DNA of 64,000 bases, taken from assembly GCA_032622095.1 (NCBI GenBank), contig CP136068.1, positions 119,399,509-119,463,508 of the forward strand, in the 5' to 3' direction. A model generated the notes under the pieces. The model was not told the origin of the DNA. It worked only from the letters and a program-made list of their open reading frames with translations, and made no database searches. This DNA comes from Siphonodentalium dalli. Its lineage: Eukaryota; Mollusca; Scaphopoda; Gadilida; Siphonodentaliidae. The position numbers were made by a program, and so were the translations under genes. Below, one piece after another: positions 38,700-50,215 of this stretch; position 1 is the stretch's first letter; every line of letters begins with the position of its first letter.

Positions 38700-39060
38700 A
38701 ATTATACAAGGGGGGGGGGTCCGTCCGTCAATACATTTTATGGTCAATTTTGTTAAACTTGTCAAATATATTTAGTACCATGGGCACCTGTCCACCTGCG
38801 ATTATGAAATATATCCGATCTTTTTTCGTGTGGAGTTATCCCCCTTTTTCGACTTAAAAATCTTCAATACCTTTGTCCGAGGGTTTATTCCTACATTTCG
38901 GTCAATTTTGTAAAGATAATGGGAACATGTGCACTTGTGATTATGAGATCTGTTCGATTTTTTGTGTGTGGATTTATCCCGTTTCTCTACTTAGAATTTT
39001 TTTCAATACGGGGGGCATACCTTAGTCCCATCTGGGACAGGCCCATCTCTAGTTTCATGT
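38700..39060. repeat. Direct repeat flanking the caspase exon, left copy (with 10-G run)
   Basis: It begins with a 10-G run (38,710-38,719) and TCCGTCCGTC. Two units of about 165 bp follow, with GGTCAATTTTGT..A and GTGGA.TTATCCC. It ends in CTTAGTCCCATCTGGGACAG. The same order (TCAATTTTGTT.AAACTTG, GTGGAGTTATTCCC, CTTAGTCCCGTTTGGGACAG) recurs after the exon at 39,462-39,715. Confidence 0.7.
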
Positions 39061-39219
39061 TTCGACCCATGTTTGAGTACCTACCGCAACTCGAACCCAC
39101 ATCTGTTATGTGAATTCTTGTAATTGTATTCATCTAGATCAATACAGTAACTACAGCGAAGATATGCACCGTCTTTTATGTGTGGAGTACAAATCTAGTT
39201 CTATTTTTCTGTTTTTCAG

Positions 39220-39408
39220 ATCTACAATATGGATTTTGAAACTCGTGGGCTTGCCCTCATCATCAACAACAAGACTTTCACAAAGAAGGTCGAAGGGGTC
39301 GAAACGCAAGAAGAGCGAGAAGGTACCGACAAGGATGCGCAAGGTCTTCAGAAAACATTTATCTTGCTTGGCTTTAAAGTCGATGTACAATTTGACCTGA
39401 CAGCTGAG
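39220..39408 (+). CDS. Caspase p20-domain exon (N-terminal half)
   Basis: This is an internal exon of a cysteine-aspartate protease of the caspase family (apoptosis or inflammation effector or initiator, cytosolic). An acceptor CTGTTTTTCAG ends at 39,219 and a donor GAG/GTTTGT starts at 39,409. The exon is 189 nt, phase 0 to 0. It encodes the p20 start: RGLALIINNKTF (first core beta strand), then REGTDKDAQGLQKTF (the Arg of the S1 pocket and helix), then LGFKVDVQFDLTAE. The ATG at 39,229 is internal to the domain and not a believable start. The prodomain should lie upstream but is not visible. Splicing to the exon at 61,754 gives DLTAE+EMFKKLDEFA, which matches the family's usual D-L-T-x-x-E-M pattern without a gap. 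Copies of one repeat family flank the exon on both sides. Confidence 0.85.
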
Positions 39409-39461
39409 GTTTGTATCATAATACAACTGCTGTATGTCAACAACAAACATTTATATGAATT

Positions 39462-39715
39462 AAATTTTGTCCGAGATTTTATTCCTAATTTGTACGTCAA
39501 TTTTGTTTAAACTTGGCGCATATATCTAGTACCAGGGAACCTGTGCTCCTGCGATTGTGAGGTCCGTCTGACCTTTTTGTGGAGTTATTCCCATTGTTCG
39601 CAACATGCATAACTTGTCCTAGCTTGTATTCCACATGTCCGGTCAAGTTTGCAGTTTTTCTTGACTGACACGCGGGTATCCTTAGTCCCGTTTGGGACAG
39701 CCCACCTTTAGTTAT
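39462..39715. repeat. Direct repeat flanking the caspase exon, right copy
   Basis: One unit of the family at 38,700-39,060, same orientation, ending in CTTAGTCCCGTTTGGGACAG. Confidence 0.7.
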
Positions 39716-39719
39716 TCCC

Positions 39720-41440
39720 AGTAACATCTGCTGCTACACTTATTTAAACATGTTAATACAGAGAACCTCTACAGATAAATGGCTCATTTGAAGTTCTAGT
39801 GCAGCGGCCAAATCTAAAAAGAGCTCTAGTTTTCGAGATACCCCTACCTAATTACCAGACAAAATAATGTTTTATATAATATAAAATGAAAGTACCGAGG
39901 CTAACATTGCTTAGTTTCCAAGACCTCTCTAATAAGAAATTTACATATTGGACAACAATTAACAGTGTTACATCACATGAAATTGTGCTGGGCTACATCT
40001 TATAGGGCTAAGCCTCCTTTTATTACCCCTTCCACAATCTTTTCGGGAAGAGATAAGGTATAGGGGAGAGCCCACCCTGTCTGGTCTCTTAAGCGCTATT
40101 CTTATCGAGACAACCAGTTCAGAGATGTATCCGAACACATTTTGCTCCTCGTGAAAATTAAAATTAATAATTCACTTTGCAACCTCTTCCGCTTCCACTT
40201 TCGGGAAAATATTGCAAATGGATTTACCCCAATTTCTAAGCTATCACACACACATAACAACATTCTTCTGTATAAATATGAGCCAGCCTCCATCAAAATT
40301 AAAACAAAAATTGTTTTCAAATAACATATTAAATATTTAAAACAAAAATTCAGATATAAGTGCTGGCTAAAGTACAGGCCTGTTTGGTTTGACTGGAGAA
40401 ATTCTGCAAACAAGCAAACCATTGTCATGGCTGTAAGTGTTTTAACACTGTATTAATGTGACGGGGGCGACCCAGTGAAAGAGTCTGGTAAAAGGCTACG
40501 GCCCAACAGACTTAGTGGAATGACGATCCCTTTCAGAACATAAATACTATTAAACTATGGAGAGGTAAAATGCCCCCTCCCCACCTGAAATACCGTTTAT
40601 AAATTACATTTCCATAAAAAGTCAATTACATTTTCCGTATGCCAATATCTGTTTTTGTGACAACACATGCTCACTCCCAACTCACTACATCATTACACTC
40701 ACCATCTAGATATTATTATATACCTGCCTAGTGCCTATCATTAAACTTTATATGTTACAAATAAATATATATGGTAAATCATTGTGTATGCATATATATA
40801 TATTGTATATGTAAATAAACACTATCCCACTAGTTAATTAAGGCCTGAAATAATTACCCGTGTTTCTTCTAACCCGACTGACTGTAAGAAGATTGTGTTG
40901 ATTTTTTATATCGAATATTTGTGATACCTCTTGGTCCAGAATGCTATGGCAAAAACAATTTCCCCCATATAAGTTGTGAACAGTTCAAATTGCCTACAAG
41001 GAAGTAAAGTTATTGAATATTGCTAGCCAAAATATTCACTTGGCTATTTCTAATTCTGCTGTTTCAATAATGTATACATGTATCTAAATAACATACGCAT
41101 GATAATAATCATTAGCTTTGGACCACAGTTACAAGAGTCCTGTTACTTTACATTATATATTAATATGGCATACATGATGACTGTGATGCTAGGTTGTTAT
41201 ATCTGCCTAAAGATACCACCGCTTTTTGGAAATTGGACAGATTATGTCGAAACATGACGATGGAAAAACAAACAAACAAAAACCAAAATATAATTTCCTA
41301 TCTAGCTACCCTGGAGGAATCCTGTTGACAGAAACACTGATATCTTTTTATGCAAAACATGCATGTACTAGTATTAAGGTTTCTCCTTGTCATCATAAAT
41401 TAAAATGAAATTACGGGATAAAATTACTTAATGACCCGAG
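39720..41440. other. Intronic A/T-rich DNA, nothing recognised
   Basis: No supportable gene. A minus-strand open frame at 40,102-40,428 has no recognisable motif. Confidence 0.4.
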
Positions 41441-41691
41441 CCTGAGTCAGGTGCCACCCTTCTTGTTACTTGTGAGGCAAAATCACCCTATTGTTCTTTA
41501 ACGACAATCTGAACAATTATACAAATTATTATTAATAAATATATAAATAAATAAAAAAAATAAATATATAATAATAAAAATTAATTAATTAATTAAATTA
41601 AACAAATTTTAAAAGAACAAAAATGCCCACCAAATACAATTAAGAAATGTGGAAACATTACGGCAAGAAGGGTGGCACAAATTGACTCAGG
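41441..41691. mobile_element. 251-bp MITE-like element
   Basis: Inverted ends CCTGAGTCA..GTGCCACCCTTCTTG (41,441) and CAAGAAGGGTGGCAC...TGACTCAGG (ending 41,691). The right arm carries a few extra bases in the middle. The interior is almost pure A/T (TAAATA and TTAAT runs). No ORF; the target duplication is unclear. Confidence 0.75.
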
Positions 41692-42844
41692 ATAGTACCT
41701 CAAATCATTTCATATGAATATTTTCTGTTATATTCTGGTGTTACGGTACCACATTTATCTTCTGTGACTAGAGCTTTCGGAAATTTTATGGAGACCCTGT
41801 GCTGGTGCATTCTCTTGTGTGCAGGTCTCCCGTGGGGGCCATACATGTATGGGAAAATGCAATGGCCAAACAATAGTTTCCTCGACCATGTAGGCTGGTA
41901 TTGTAAATATATGCCTGCAGGCTACAGGTAACAATTAATACCATGTGCATGTTTCACGTGATGGCCAGAAATTGTGATACACACAAAAGTGAGCAACATA
42001 GCTGAACATAGAGAAAGATAGCTTGGCCTAATTGCAGACCCATACATCACAACTTTCACGTCGCGAAAAATTCTACCTGCCGAATTAAAACATCTTAAGG
42101 GGGTGGAAAAGTATGTTTCATGAAAAATGTTTGGAAACGGGCTGAAAAAATTGGCATCTTTCACATAAAAGCAGACAGAAATAGAGATAATATACAGAGC
42201 ATATATCGTTAAAGGGGGTGCCACCAATAAATGTGAGCTAAGAAGCTTTTTGTACCAGAAAAGTGACTTTGTTTACGGTATAGTTTGAAAAACGTCCGCT
42301 AAAACGTGTCAGTTTTCCTTGGGGAGCCAGTCGCATTATTATATTGTAAACACATGTTCATAATTCCCTGCATGGCCAGGATAGATTGTCTGGTGTATCC
42401 ATGAGAATTAAAGTACTACTGATCAGTTAATAATTTATTTGGCCGCGAAGTCGTCCCAACGAAGCAAGATCCACAGACACAAAGAACACATGCAGACCAA
42501 ATACAAAGATGACAAATAATAAGCGACACATGTTAAAACAATACACATGCTACATATGTAAGTGATTTGACAAACTCAAACTAAATAAATACACACATGG
42601 ACACACACATAAACATAATAAATAAGCAACTAAAGGACATGCAAAAGTTAATCAATTCGTGCAATACTCTGTCCATTGTGCCAATTCTATTTACACCAAC
42701 TTTGACTGGTACACGATAAGCGCACTTGTATGAAATTACCATTGCTTTCAATTCAAAACTGACTATAATAGCCATCAACAGATTATCTCATTTTGTGAAT
42801 ATACAATCTACCCTTAATTGGGTGGGAGGGCTTGGGAAAAAATT
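41692..42844. other. Intronic DNA, nothing recognised
   Basis: No supportable gene. No tyrosine recombinase follows the retroelement on its downstream (left) side, which is where it would be expected. Confidence 0.5.
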
Positions 42845-42902
42845 TTACTAGCCCCATTAGGCTCTCAAATCGGAAGACCTTGCTTCGTTGGAGTCAATTT
42901 AA
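42845..42902 (-). repeat. End repeat of DIRS-like element, downstream copy
   Basis: About 58 bp matching 45,978-46,036 with only a few substitutions. The truncated RNase H frame terminates inside its first bases. Confidence 0.8.
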
Positions 42903-44120
42903 TTTTGCATGAACGAATCGGATTTCAAATTCACCAAGAGCTGCTATAAAACAAATTTCTCTTAAACAAGATTGTAGGAAGGCTTTTCTTGTTGATCCCT
43001 TATTAACAATTGCCACAGAAGTTTGATTGTCACAATTCATCTGAACTCTTCTACCCTTCAATCTATCTTTCCACACCTTAAGGGATACAACAATTGCCAA
43101 CATTTCCAATTCATTAATGTGCAGAGACTGCTGAAGGATGTATTGTGGAACAATGCATGGAAATATTGATTACAACCGAGTGCACCACAAGCTGGCAGTG
43201 TGGCATCTGGTGAAATGATTTCATCGGCTTGTGACCAATCTTCCCATGGCATCATGGAAACCCCATTGTATAAGGGGAGGAAACGTTTCCACCAAAATAA
43301 ATCGTTCTTCGCAAACTCTGGAATGTCCAAGGAAATACTCTTGTCCGCCTGAAATAATCTCAACCATCCGAGAATTCCGGAAATAAAAACTCTACCAGGT
43401 CTCACGCAACCTGCTACAAATTGAAGTTTCCCCACAAGTGATTGGACCTCCCTCAAAGTGCCCTGTGTTCGTCCCAACCATCTGGTAACCAACTCTCTTA
43501 CCTCATCAAACCTGTCCTGTGTTATACTGAGCGTGAGATCAATAGAATTAAAAAGAATTCCTAGAAAAACGATTTCTGTTTTAGGTGGACAAGATTTTTC
43601 CTTGGCTTCCAAGAGACCCCAATTTCTTAAAGTTTCCAGCAAAGTGACAAAGGCTTCTAATGCATATTCTGACGTCTGGGCACCAGCCAGATCATCAATA
43701 TAGTTAATAATTGGATAATATGCCATTTTGACAGAATAGGCAAGAGCATTGGTCACTCTCTGACAAATGGCTGCTGCTGATCTCAGTCCCATACTTAGGA
43801 CGAGGTCACAATAAATATTTCCATCTATTTTAAAGGCAACTAAATTGATATCCCTTGGGTCTACATGTATATAGATTTGTCTACAGGCTCTCTGTAGATC
43901 AACTTTATACATTTTGGCTCCAATGCCAGCTATCATAATCAGCTCTACCAAAGTCAAATTAACCCTCTCCCCAAGATATTCATCCTTTGGAATCCCATCA
44001 TTGACAGCGTTTCCCGTGGGAAGCTTAAATTAAGAATGACTCTCCTTTCGGATGAATTGCCTTTGGGAACAGTGTTAAGTGGGCTTATTTTGATATGCTC
44101 GAAGGAATCTGGTGGCAAAG
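42894..44120 (-). pseudogene. Reverse transcriptase and truncated RNase H of the DIRS-like element
   Basis: RT text starts with GPLPPDSFEHIKISPL and RRVILNLSFP (about 44,115-44,010). After a one-base shift it continues AVNDGIPKDEYLGERVN, then runs open from 43,957. Seen there are YKVDLQRACRQIYIH (strand with the first Asp), LSMGLRSAAAICQRV, and the catalytic YIDDLAG (about 43,703-43,684). Next is the thumb/tether region with VRELVTRWLGRTQGTLREVQ. A frameshift near 43,140 leads to the RNase H part, INELEMLAIVVSL and NCDNQTSVAIVNKG, with Glu and Asp active-site candidates. It ends FEIRFVHAKLN at 42,894, short of the usual final His/Asp block. Confidence 0.8.
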
Positions 44121-44145
44121 GACCTAGAATTGAATGATAATTAAC

Positions 44146-44751
44146 TTATTTTTCTAAGTACTTTCTAAGGTCCATTGGATACTCTCTAGCCCCTTTATGG
44201 TTTATTTGGAAAGGTAATTTATCTACATCTCTATTACCAGTATAGCCTATGGGAAATCCAAATTCCAAAAATTCTACAACTCTAAAATCTTTATAATTCC
44301 TAAGCGTTTGCTTGATATTATCCAGTTTCAAATGGGTTTTCAATGGTATCCTACAGCCTTCAAAATTATATTTCCCTGAATCTGAAATTACCTTGTGTAT
44401 GTCTAAAATGTGGCCCTGGAATGAATGATCATTTGGAGAAGGATGAATTTGTGTTGGTGCTGCCAGATTCTTTTTCTCTTTATGAGCTCTATCTAGTTTA
44501 GAGAGTGTTGTCTGACAACTTCCAACAGAGACTTCTTCTAGCTCCGAAATGAACACCTTAGCCAATGGATTCAAAGTCACCTCTTTGACCTCAACAATGT
44601 TGTTGTTAACTGAATGTTCTTGATTCATTTCCACTTCTGGCAAAGAAATATTTTTGGTCGAAACAGGCGTGTTTCTCATGCACGTTGAAGTTTTTGAATC
44701 TGACTTACTGATATTGAGACCATTCTTTGTCATATACTCAGGATAAAACAT
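44146..44751 (-). pseudogene. Pol leader region of the DIRS-like element
   Basis: A 200-codon open frame. The first half is low-complexity polar. The second half reads YNFEGCRIPL, RNYKDFRVVEFLEFGFPIGY and HKGAREYPMDLRKYLEK, the conserved segment found just before the RT in DIRS-like pol proteins. It stops at TAA about 30 bp before RT-like text resumes, so the pol reading is interrupted here. Confidence 0.65.
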
Positions 44752-44805
44752 ATTTGCTGCTGGATTTAATTCCGCAGTCTGTAAGTGTGAACATTTTCTA
44801 TCTAG

Positions 44806-45936
44806 TCACCATTTTTTAAAGGGACACACGTTGGGCGACTCTGCGTGAAAGGCCTTTGCTTTTCTGACTTGCCAACAAGTGGCACAAAAATGTTCCAATG
44901 ACCTTGATTGCCCCGTAATGAATCCAGGATGTGGAGCCTGTGAAAAACACTTCCCCCTGTTGAACATTGAACAGAACCAAGGTCCCTGTGGCAATGACTC
45001 ACGACTAACTCTAGAATTTTGACCTTGACTTGATTGAGACGACAGAGGGTCACCAATGCTAGAGTTACCCCACTTAGGTATATACTTTTGACTTTGCGAT
45101 GACGGAGCGTCACCAACAGAGTTACCCCACTCATATTTAGTCCTAACATGTTTGGCGAGAATAGGCGTTTCAATAATAGCAGGGTCGTCTGTCCATGTAT
45201 TTGCCCCTAACTCTACTCTACGGGGCCAGTCTCCATAAAATTTTAATAAGGCCTTCCATTCATATGTTGTATAATAATACACAATCTTAGTGAGCAAACT
45301 TAATCTACCTCTCCTTTCAATTTCCCGAATTCCTGCTCGCTGTTTACTTTTCATGCATTTCTTCTGACTGTGAACAATGTTCAATTTCATCAGTAAAACC
45401 ACCCGACTCGTAAGATAAAAGTTTGTTGAACTGGGAGTCAACTTTCTTGGTCAAATTGTCTTCTCACACTTCCTCAAGTCATCTAAATTCAGTTTTGACT
45501 TTGAAAATTGAATTTGCGGAACCCCTGTTCTAATCTCACATCTAACCCTGTCGGAGTCGGATTGTATGCTGCTCAGCTCCTCTCTCAAACGATTCATTTC
45601 CAGCAGTTTCTTTTCGTCTGCCAATACGAGCTTCGCCTCCTTTACCTTGAGTCGCAGTCTTTCAATCTCATCGTCGTCATCCTAATCGTCGCCATGCTTG
45701 TTTGCCGTGGCGCCGACAAGACCCTCTAACCCGTCATCTTTCTTCTCAAACGTGAAACCATCTAGGTCTAATCGATCCTGAGTCATTGAACCAGTTCCTT
45801 TTTCATTATTTGTCAACTTATTAGAATGTTTTCCTTTATGGAGTGCGTCATAATCTACTACTTTGGTTTCCCGTCTGGATGAATATATTGGCGGTGATAG
45901 CGACATACTGGTTATGACAACGCTGCTTCTCTGCAC
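44806..45936 (-). pseudogene. Gag-like ORF of the DIRS-like element, damaged
   Basis: The reading opens at about 45,936 with a Ser/Lys-rich head. A TAG at 45,682-45,680 interrupts it. It resumes in frame with DDDEIERLRLKVKEAK...LLEMNRLREELSS (about 45,675-45,570), a clear heptad-patterned coiled coil. A frameshift and deletion follow near 45,440-45,330. The next block, GRLSLLTKIVYYYTTYEWKA, then ends in a Cys-rich region (CSMFNRGKC, HFCATC, CPFKKW; about 45,000-44,806). That region probably binds nucleic acid as zinc knuckles do in other gag proteins. Order and motifs resemble gag of invertebrate DIRS-like elements as I recall them. Confidence 0.65.
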
Positions 45937-45977
45937 AAATCGGTTGTTTCAATCACATCAATTCAAATCAAAATATT

Positions 45978-46036
45978 TTTTACTAGCCCTGTTAGGCTCT
46001 CAAATCGGAAGACCTCGCTTCGTTTGAGTCAATTTA
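45978..46036 (-). repeat. End repeat of DIRS-like element, upstream copy
   Basis: About 58 bp directly upstream of the gag reading, same orientation as the copy at 42,845. Confidence 0.8.
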
Positions 46037-48580
46037 CTGAATGACAATACAATGAATTCGTGCGAAAAAGGTGTGATAGCTCATTAATTAACTGCGCCAG
46101 TAATTTCCTCGATAGAGCAATCAATGAGCGAATGAATAGCGCTCTCTTATTGGATATGCAAATGAGGGTTTCTCTATCTGTGATTAGCGACACTGGTCTT
46201 GTCAGGCACCTCTCTGATTTGATTTCTATGCCTAAACCACTTGGGAATTACGCAATTTGTAAACAAATACTACGATGTTGTTGTCATTTTTGAATTCGTG
46301 GCTGGCACATGAAAATCGATCACGAAAGTAATTCGATCTTTCAATCGGGGAATGTTATGATGTGAAATCGATGCTTATAGTTTGTTTAAGTTGTTTGAAT
46401 TAATTTAATTGATTGATTACCCACGATTTGTGAAGTTTTGTGCTGTTTACAGATGAAAATGTTCTATTTTTAGAATTACCACTATAGTCGAAAGCGAGAA
46501 TACAAGATGTCGTATTATTACGCAAATCACATAATTAGAAAACTCACATGTTTCAGAATATTGTAATATTATAAAATCAAATAGCCTATATAAAAACAAA
46601 TTTATAAATAGGAAAGTACCGTATTCCGACGAAATATGTCATATTTTACGACGGACTCCTTGCGCGAGTTCACTTCCGGTCAATTATATTTTAGTGCACT
46701 GTTAGAACAACATTGTGCAGCAAAATACGTTTAATAAAATTTGAATGTAAATAATTAATCGAGAAATTGTCGGTTATCAGGTACAATCACATAGCTTATA
46801 AACTATATATATATAATGATGGGCATAATCAAAAGCTTGATCGGCCATGCGATTGTCTTTTCTGATCGATTTTCATTCGTAATCGTATCCAAGTTGCGGG
46901 GTTGTTTGTAATCATGGCCGCCCCATGGCATGTGTATCGGCTATCGCAAAATAATGTTCGCGAGAATGCGTGCTTTTTTGTTTACTATTGCTCAAGTTAT
47001 TTTATGAGTTAGTCACCCAGGGAATTTGTCACATTGAGTTGTTATTAGACATTTGAAATATAATTAATTCTTATTCTTAAAACAGTGGTAGAGTGTGCAT
47101 GGGGTAACACATTGCATGGCTGGCCACTGGAATCACTAACATTTGACCAGTAGCATTCGTTTTATCCAATCAGATGTGAAACAATCAGTACATGCACATA
47201 GGCAGAGTTTACCTTACCACAACTGCAATCACACTGGTTCGGAGATATATGCCTTCTTCGGTACATCAGTTAGTTTGCAATTTTCAAGCATCATTATTCT
47301 GACTTAATGGTAATACATCACTGTTGCTATATTTCTCTCATTTTCATGTACAGTACGGCACTGTCATTCTGAATAATGAGAAAATGTCCTCCATTTGCAT
47401 TGTTTACATTCTAAGGAACTATTTTTCTTGGTTTGGGAGACCATAATAGCCAAAGTTGCTGCATCAATGACAGTGGATGTGGGACTTTACATTGGCATTA
47501 CATGTATAAGATAAAAATAGAAAATATAACTGGTAGTACTATTTTCACGGGCAGGATATCTAGGAAAGTTCTTCTTTCTCCTCAAAATGATGTCTCCTTC
47601 GCTCTAGCCAAATTCTTATAGGCCCATTTTGACTGTTCAGTTTGTGCAAAAAGTTAAACATTGGAACTGGAGAAATGCCGTTTGAGGACATGATTTTTTG
47701 TCACTCTATGGCGAGTAAATTATAACAGCTAAAATTTCTCTACTAATGGCAAAATCTTTGTTTATTATTGATTATTGTGTGTGAACAATATGAAGTTTAT
47801 CCATTCTATGGCTGATGGGTAATTGTTGAACATCTTGAGGTAGGGTGCAATCCGCGGTGGCCATCCTGACCAAACTTTACCATCCCCTTAAGGTCCTTAA
47901 GCGTGAAAATGGGGATAGCAACAGAAAAGTTGCAATTATTATATCAGTCAGTACCTATAATACACATGTAAATGCTGAAATTCGACATTTATTTCCTATC
48001 CATACAGGTAAAAGCGACAAATTAAATCATTTTCTCCGAAAAGAGCGTGCGCGGTTAGTACCGTGTCGCTTGACTGATTTCCATGCAAATAAAACAGCGA
48101 TTATGGAAACCCGTAGTGGCAAAAAATCCCTTATGTTTCATATTTCTTGCAGAAATCCCATTATCTCACATCAGGATGAAATAGCGTAAATCTCATCTAT
48201 AGCTGTATAACCAGATTAAACAGAAAATTCTAAATAAAATAACGCTATCTGAACCGTCGTGTATCCTACATCCTGTCAGTTATCCCCGTCCCGAACAAAA
48301 GCACACGCCAGTCGATATTCGATATGGAACCTCACCAATATCCCATCATCTTGTACCATAATTTTAATCACCATACACATGTTCTCTCAATTCTCATATA
48401 TATTTGTGTATTTTTGAACTTACATGTTGCTTCCATGTTTTGTATAATCTGAGGTTCCATAACCTGTTCCCACCAACTGATCCGAAACATAGCTTTTCAC
48501 ATAGCTGTGCAAACGCTGAGTGCCAGGTGCCAACGTTGAAATTGTTAAAGTACAATGAAATTTTCTCAGACACAAGACCC
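46037..48580. other. Intronic DNA, nothing recognised
   Basis: No gene supported. An open frame at 47,845-48,189 (plus) begins with GTG and has no domain, splice context or repeat partner. Confidence 0.4.
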
Positions 48581-48582
48581 AA

Positions 48583-49420
48583 TTGCTGCTCATTCTAATA
48601 TCGAACCACCGACTGAAATATCATGACATGTTCGATAAAACAATATATAGTGCAGCAATTGGGATTTTTGATTTGAAGAAAAAGGCACCGACGACCCTTG
48701 TGGCTAGAGGCGAATTGCTGAAATATAGCTTCCGAACACAACATCTTAAACTATTATTCATCTCAACATTTCTCATATTTATATTATCAGGTGATATTGA
48801 AATCAACCCTGGCCCTGCCCCCAGTGAAATCAACCACACAATTTCAATTTTCCATTACAACATCAGATGATCAGAAGTATTAGAAATAAACTAGAAAAGA
48901 TTGTTGATACCATTAACGATTTCAATGTTCTGTGTTTTAGTGAAACTTACCTAGACCCATATTTCTCTTCGCGGATAGTCTAAAAATTCCGTGTTATCAA
49001 GACCCTGTTCGGAAAGATCGTGACTTTCATGGTGGAGGTATATGTGTTATGTTCGCGACACATATCATATACATTATACAGGCGCAGACATGAACTGGAA
49101 TTTGACGCATCAATACTTTGATTTGAACTATTCTCCCCCCAAAAAAGCCATATCATGCTAGGAATGTCATATAGATCAGAACAGTTTTGCGATCCAAAAT
49201 ACTGGGATTACCTAGAAACATCGATATCAGACGCACTTATTATCACGGGTGACTACAATTCCAATATCCTAGATACATCCTCTAAGTTAAAAGAAATCAT
49301 AGACCGATATCGCATCAAAATGTTATAACATCTCCTACAAGAATAACACACTCATCGAGTACGCTATTGGATCCTATTATTATCAGAAATTTGTTCCGTG
49401 TATTAGAAGCCGAAGTAATA
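48583..49420 (+). pseudogene. CR1-like LINE fragment with 2A-like motif and partial endonuclease
   Basis: A hydrophobic run ending FLIFILS is followed by GDIEINPGP (48,790-48,816), a DxExNPGP 2A-like ribosome-skipping motif. The AP endonuclease domain begins directly after it (ISIFHYNIR). A frame break at about 48,868 leads to SIRNKLEKIVD, VLCFSETYLDP (catalytic Glu candidate) and, later, IITGDYNSNILD (Asp/Asn site). A second break near 49,325 precedes VITSPTRITHSSSTLLDPII. There is no RT: homology stops where the ACCCAGGT minisatellite begins. Motif order fits the CR1/Rex/L2 group of non-LTR retrotransposons (family knowledge). A 5'-located fragment is less usual than the common 3' LINE remnant. 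Confidence 0.8.
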
Positions 49421-49422
49421 AC

Positions 49423-50215
49423 CCATATAAAAATGTACCTGGGTAAATCCACACAGGTTTTTTGGGCCGAAACCCAGGTATAAATCTATCTACCAAGACA
49501 TCCACCAACCATCAAGACCCCGTGAAATCTGGGTTTTACCATGATATACCCACCTGAAACTGGATAAAAACCCTGGTATGGATAAACCTGGGTGTAATTA
49601 CCCAGGTGACCACACCCAGGTGTACCCTACCTGGGTGTTTCCCACCCAGGTGTACCCTGGTGTTTCCTACCTGGGTGTTTCCCCACCAGGTGTACCATGG
49701 TGTTATTCCCCCAGGTGTACCCTGATGTTTCCTACATGGGTGTTTCCCACCCAGGTTACCTTGGTGTTATTCACCCAGGTGTACCCTGGTGTTTCCTACC
49801 TGGGTGTTTCCCACCCAGGTGTACCTTGGTGTTATTCAACCAGGTGTACCCTGATGTGTCCTACCTGGGTGTTCCCCATCCAGGTGTACCTTGATGTTTC
49901 CAACCCAGGTATACCTTGGTGTTTTCTTACGCCGGTGTACCTTGGTGTTTTCTTACCCAGGTGGATTTCCCATTGAGATGCACCTGGGTTAGAAAACCCC
50001 AAGGTACACCCAGGTAAGGAAACACCAAGGTTCACCTGGGCAGGAAAACACCAAGGTACACCTGGGTAAGAAAACACCAAGGTACACCCGGGTAAGAACA
50101 CACCAAGGTACAACTGGGTGGGAAACACCAAGGTACACATGGGTAGGAAATACCCAGGAACACCTGGGTGAATAACACCAAGGTACACCTGGGTGGGGAT
50201 ACCAAAGTGAAATGA
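49423..50215. repeat. Palindromic ACCCAGGT minisatellite (element-like)
   Basis: It starts CCCATATAAAAATGTACCTG at 49,423. From 49,570 to 49,975, units of about 30 bp (CACCCAGGTGTACCTTGGTG, with TTTCC.ACCTGGGTG) run in one orientation. From 49,985 to 50,210 the same units run inverted (CACCAAGGTACACCTGGG). The whole could fold into a long hairpin. ORFs inside (Gly/Val/Pro/Tyr-Pro repeats) are by-products on both strands. Confidence 0.9.

Larger units (their letters stand above)
42845..46036 (-). mobile_element. DIRS-like retroelement, deletion derivative with short direct end repeats
   Basis: The order on the minus strand is end repeat (46,036-45,978), gag (45,936-44,806), pol leader (44,751-44,146), reverse transcriptase (about 44,110-43,140), RNase H (about 43,140-42,900) and end repeat (42,902-42,845). 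The end repeats are about 58 bp, same orientation, about 90% alike, and contain TTAGGCTCTCAAATCGGAAG (plus strand). RT and RNase H types fit DIRS-like elements (family knowledge). The tyrosine recombinase ORF that defines such elements is absent, and RNase H is cut where the end repeat begins. At least four frame breaks make it inactive. Confidence 0.75.

Noticed and set aside
39229-39510. ATG at 39,229 as the start of an intact short caspase
   Set aside because: The codon lies inside the p20 core, directly after a good acceptor and in frame with upstream codons. The reading past 39,408 loses caspase similarity, so it is an internal exon.
47845-48189. 114-codon plus-strand frame
   Set aside because: It begins with GTG, not ATG, and has no recognisable domain, splice sites or related copy. 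Length is compatible with chance in this window.
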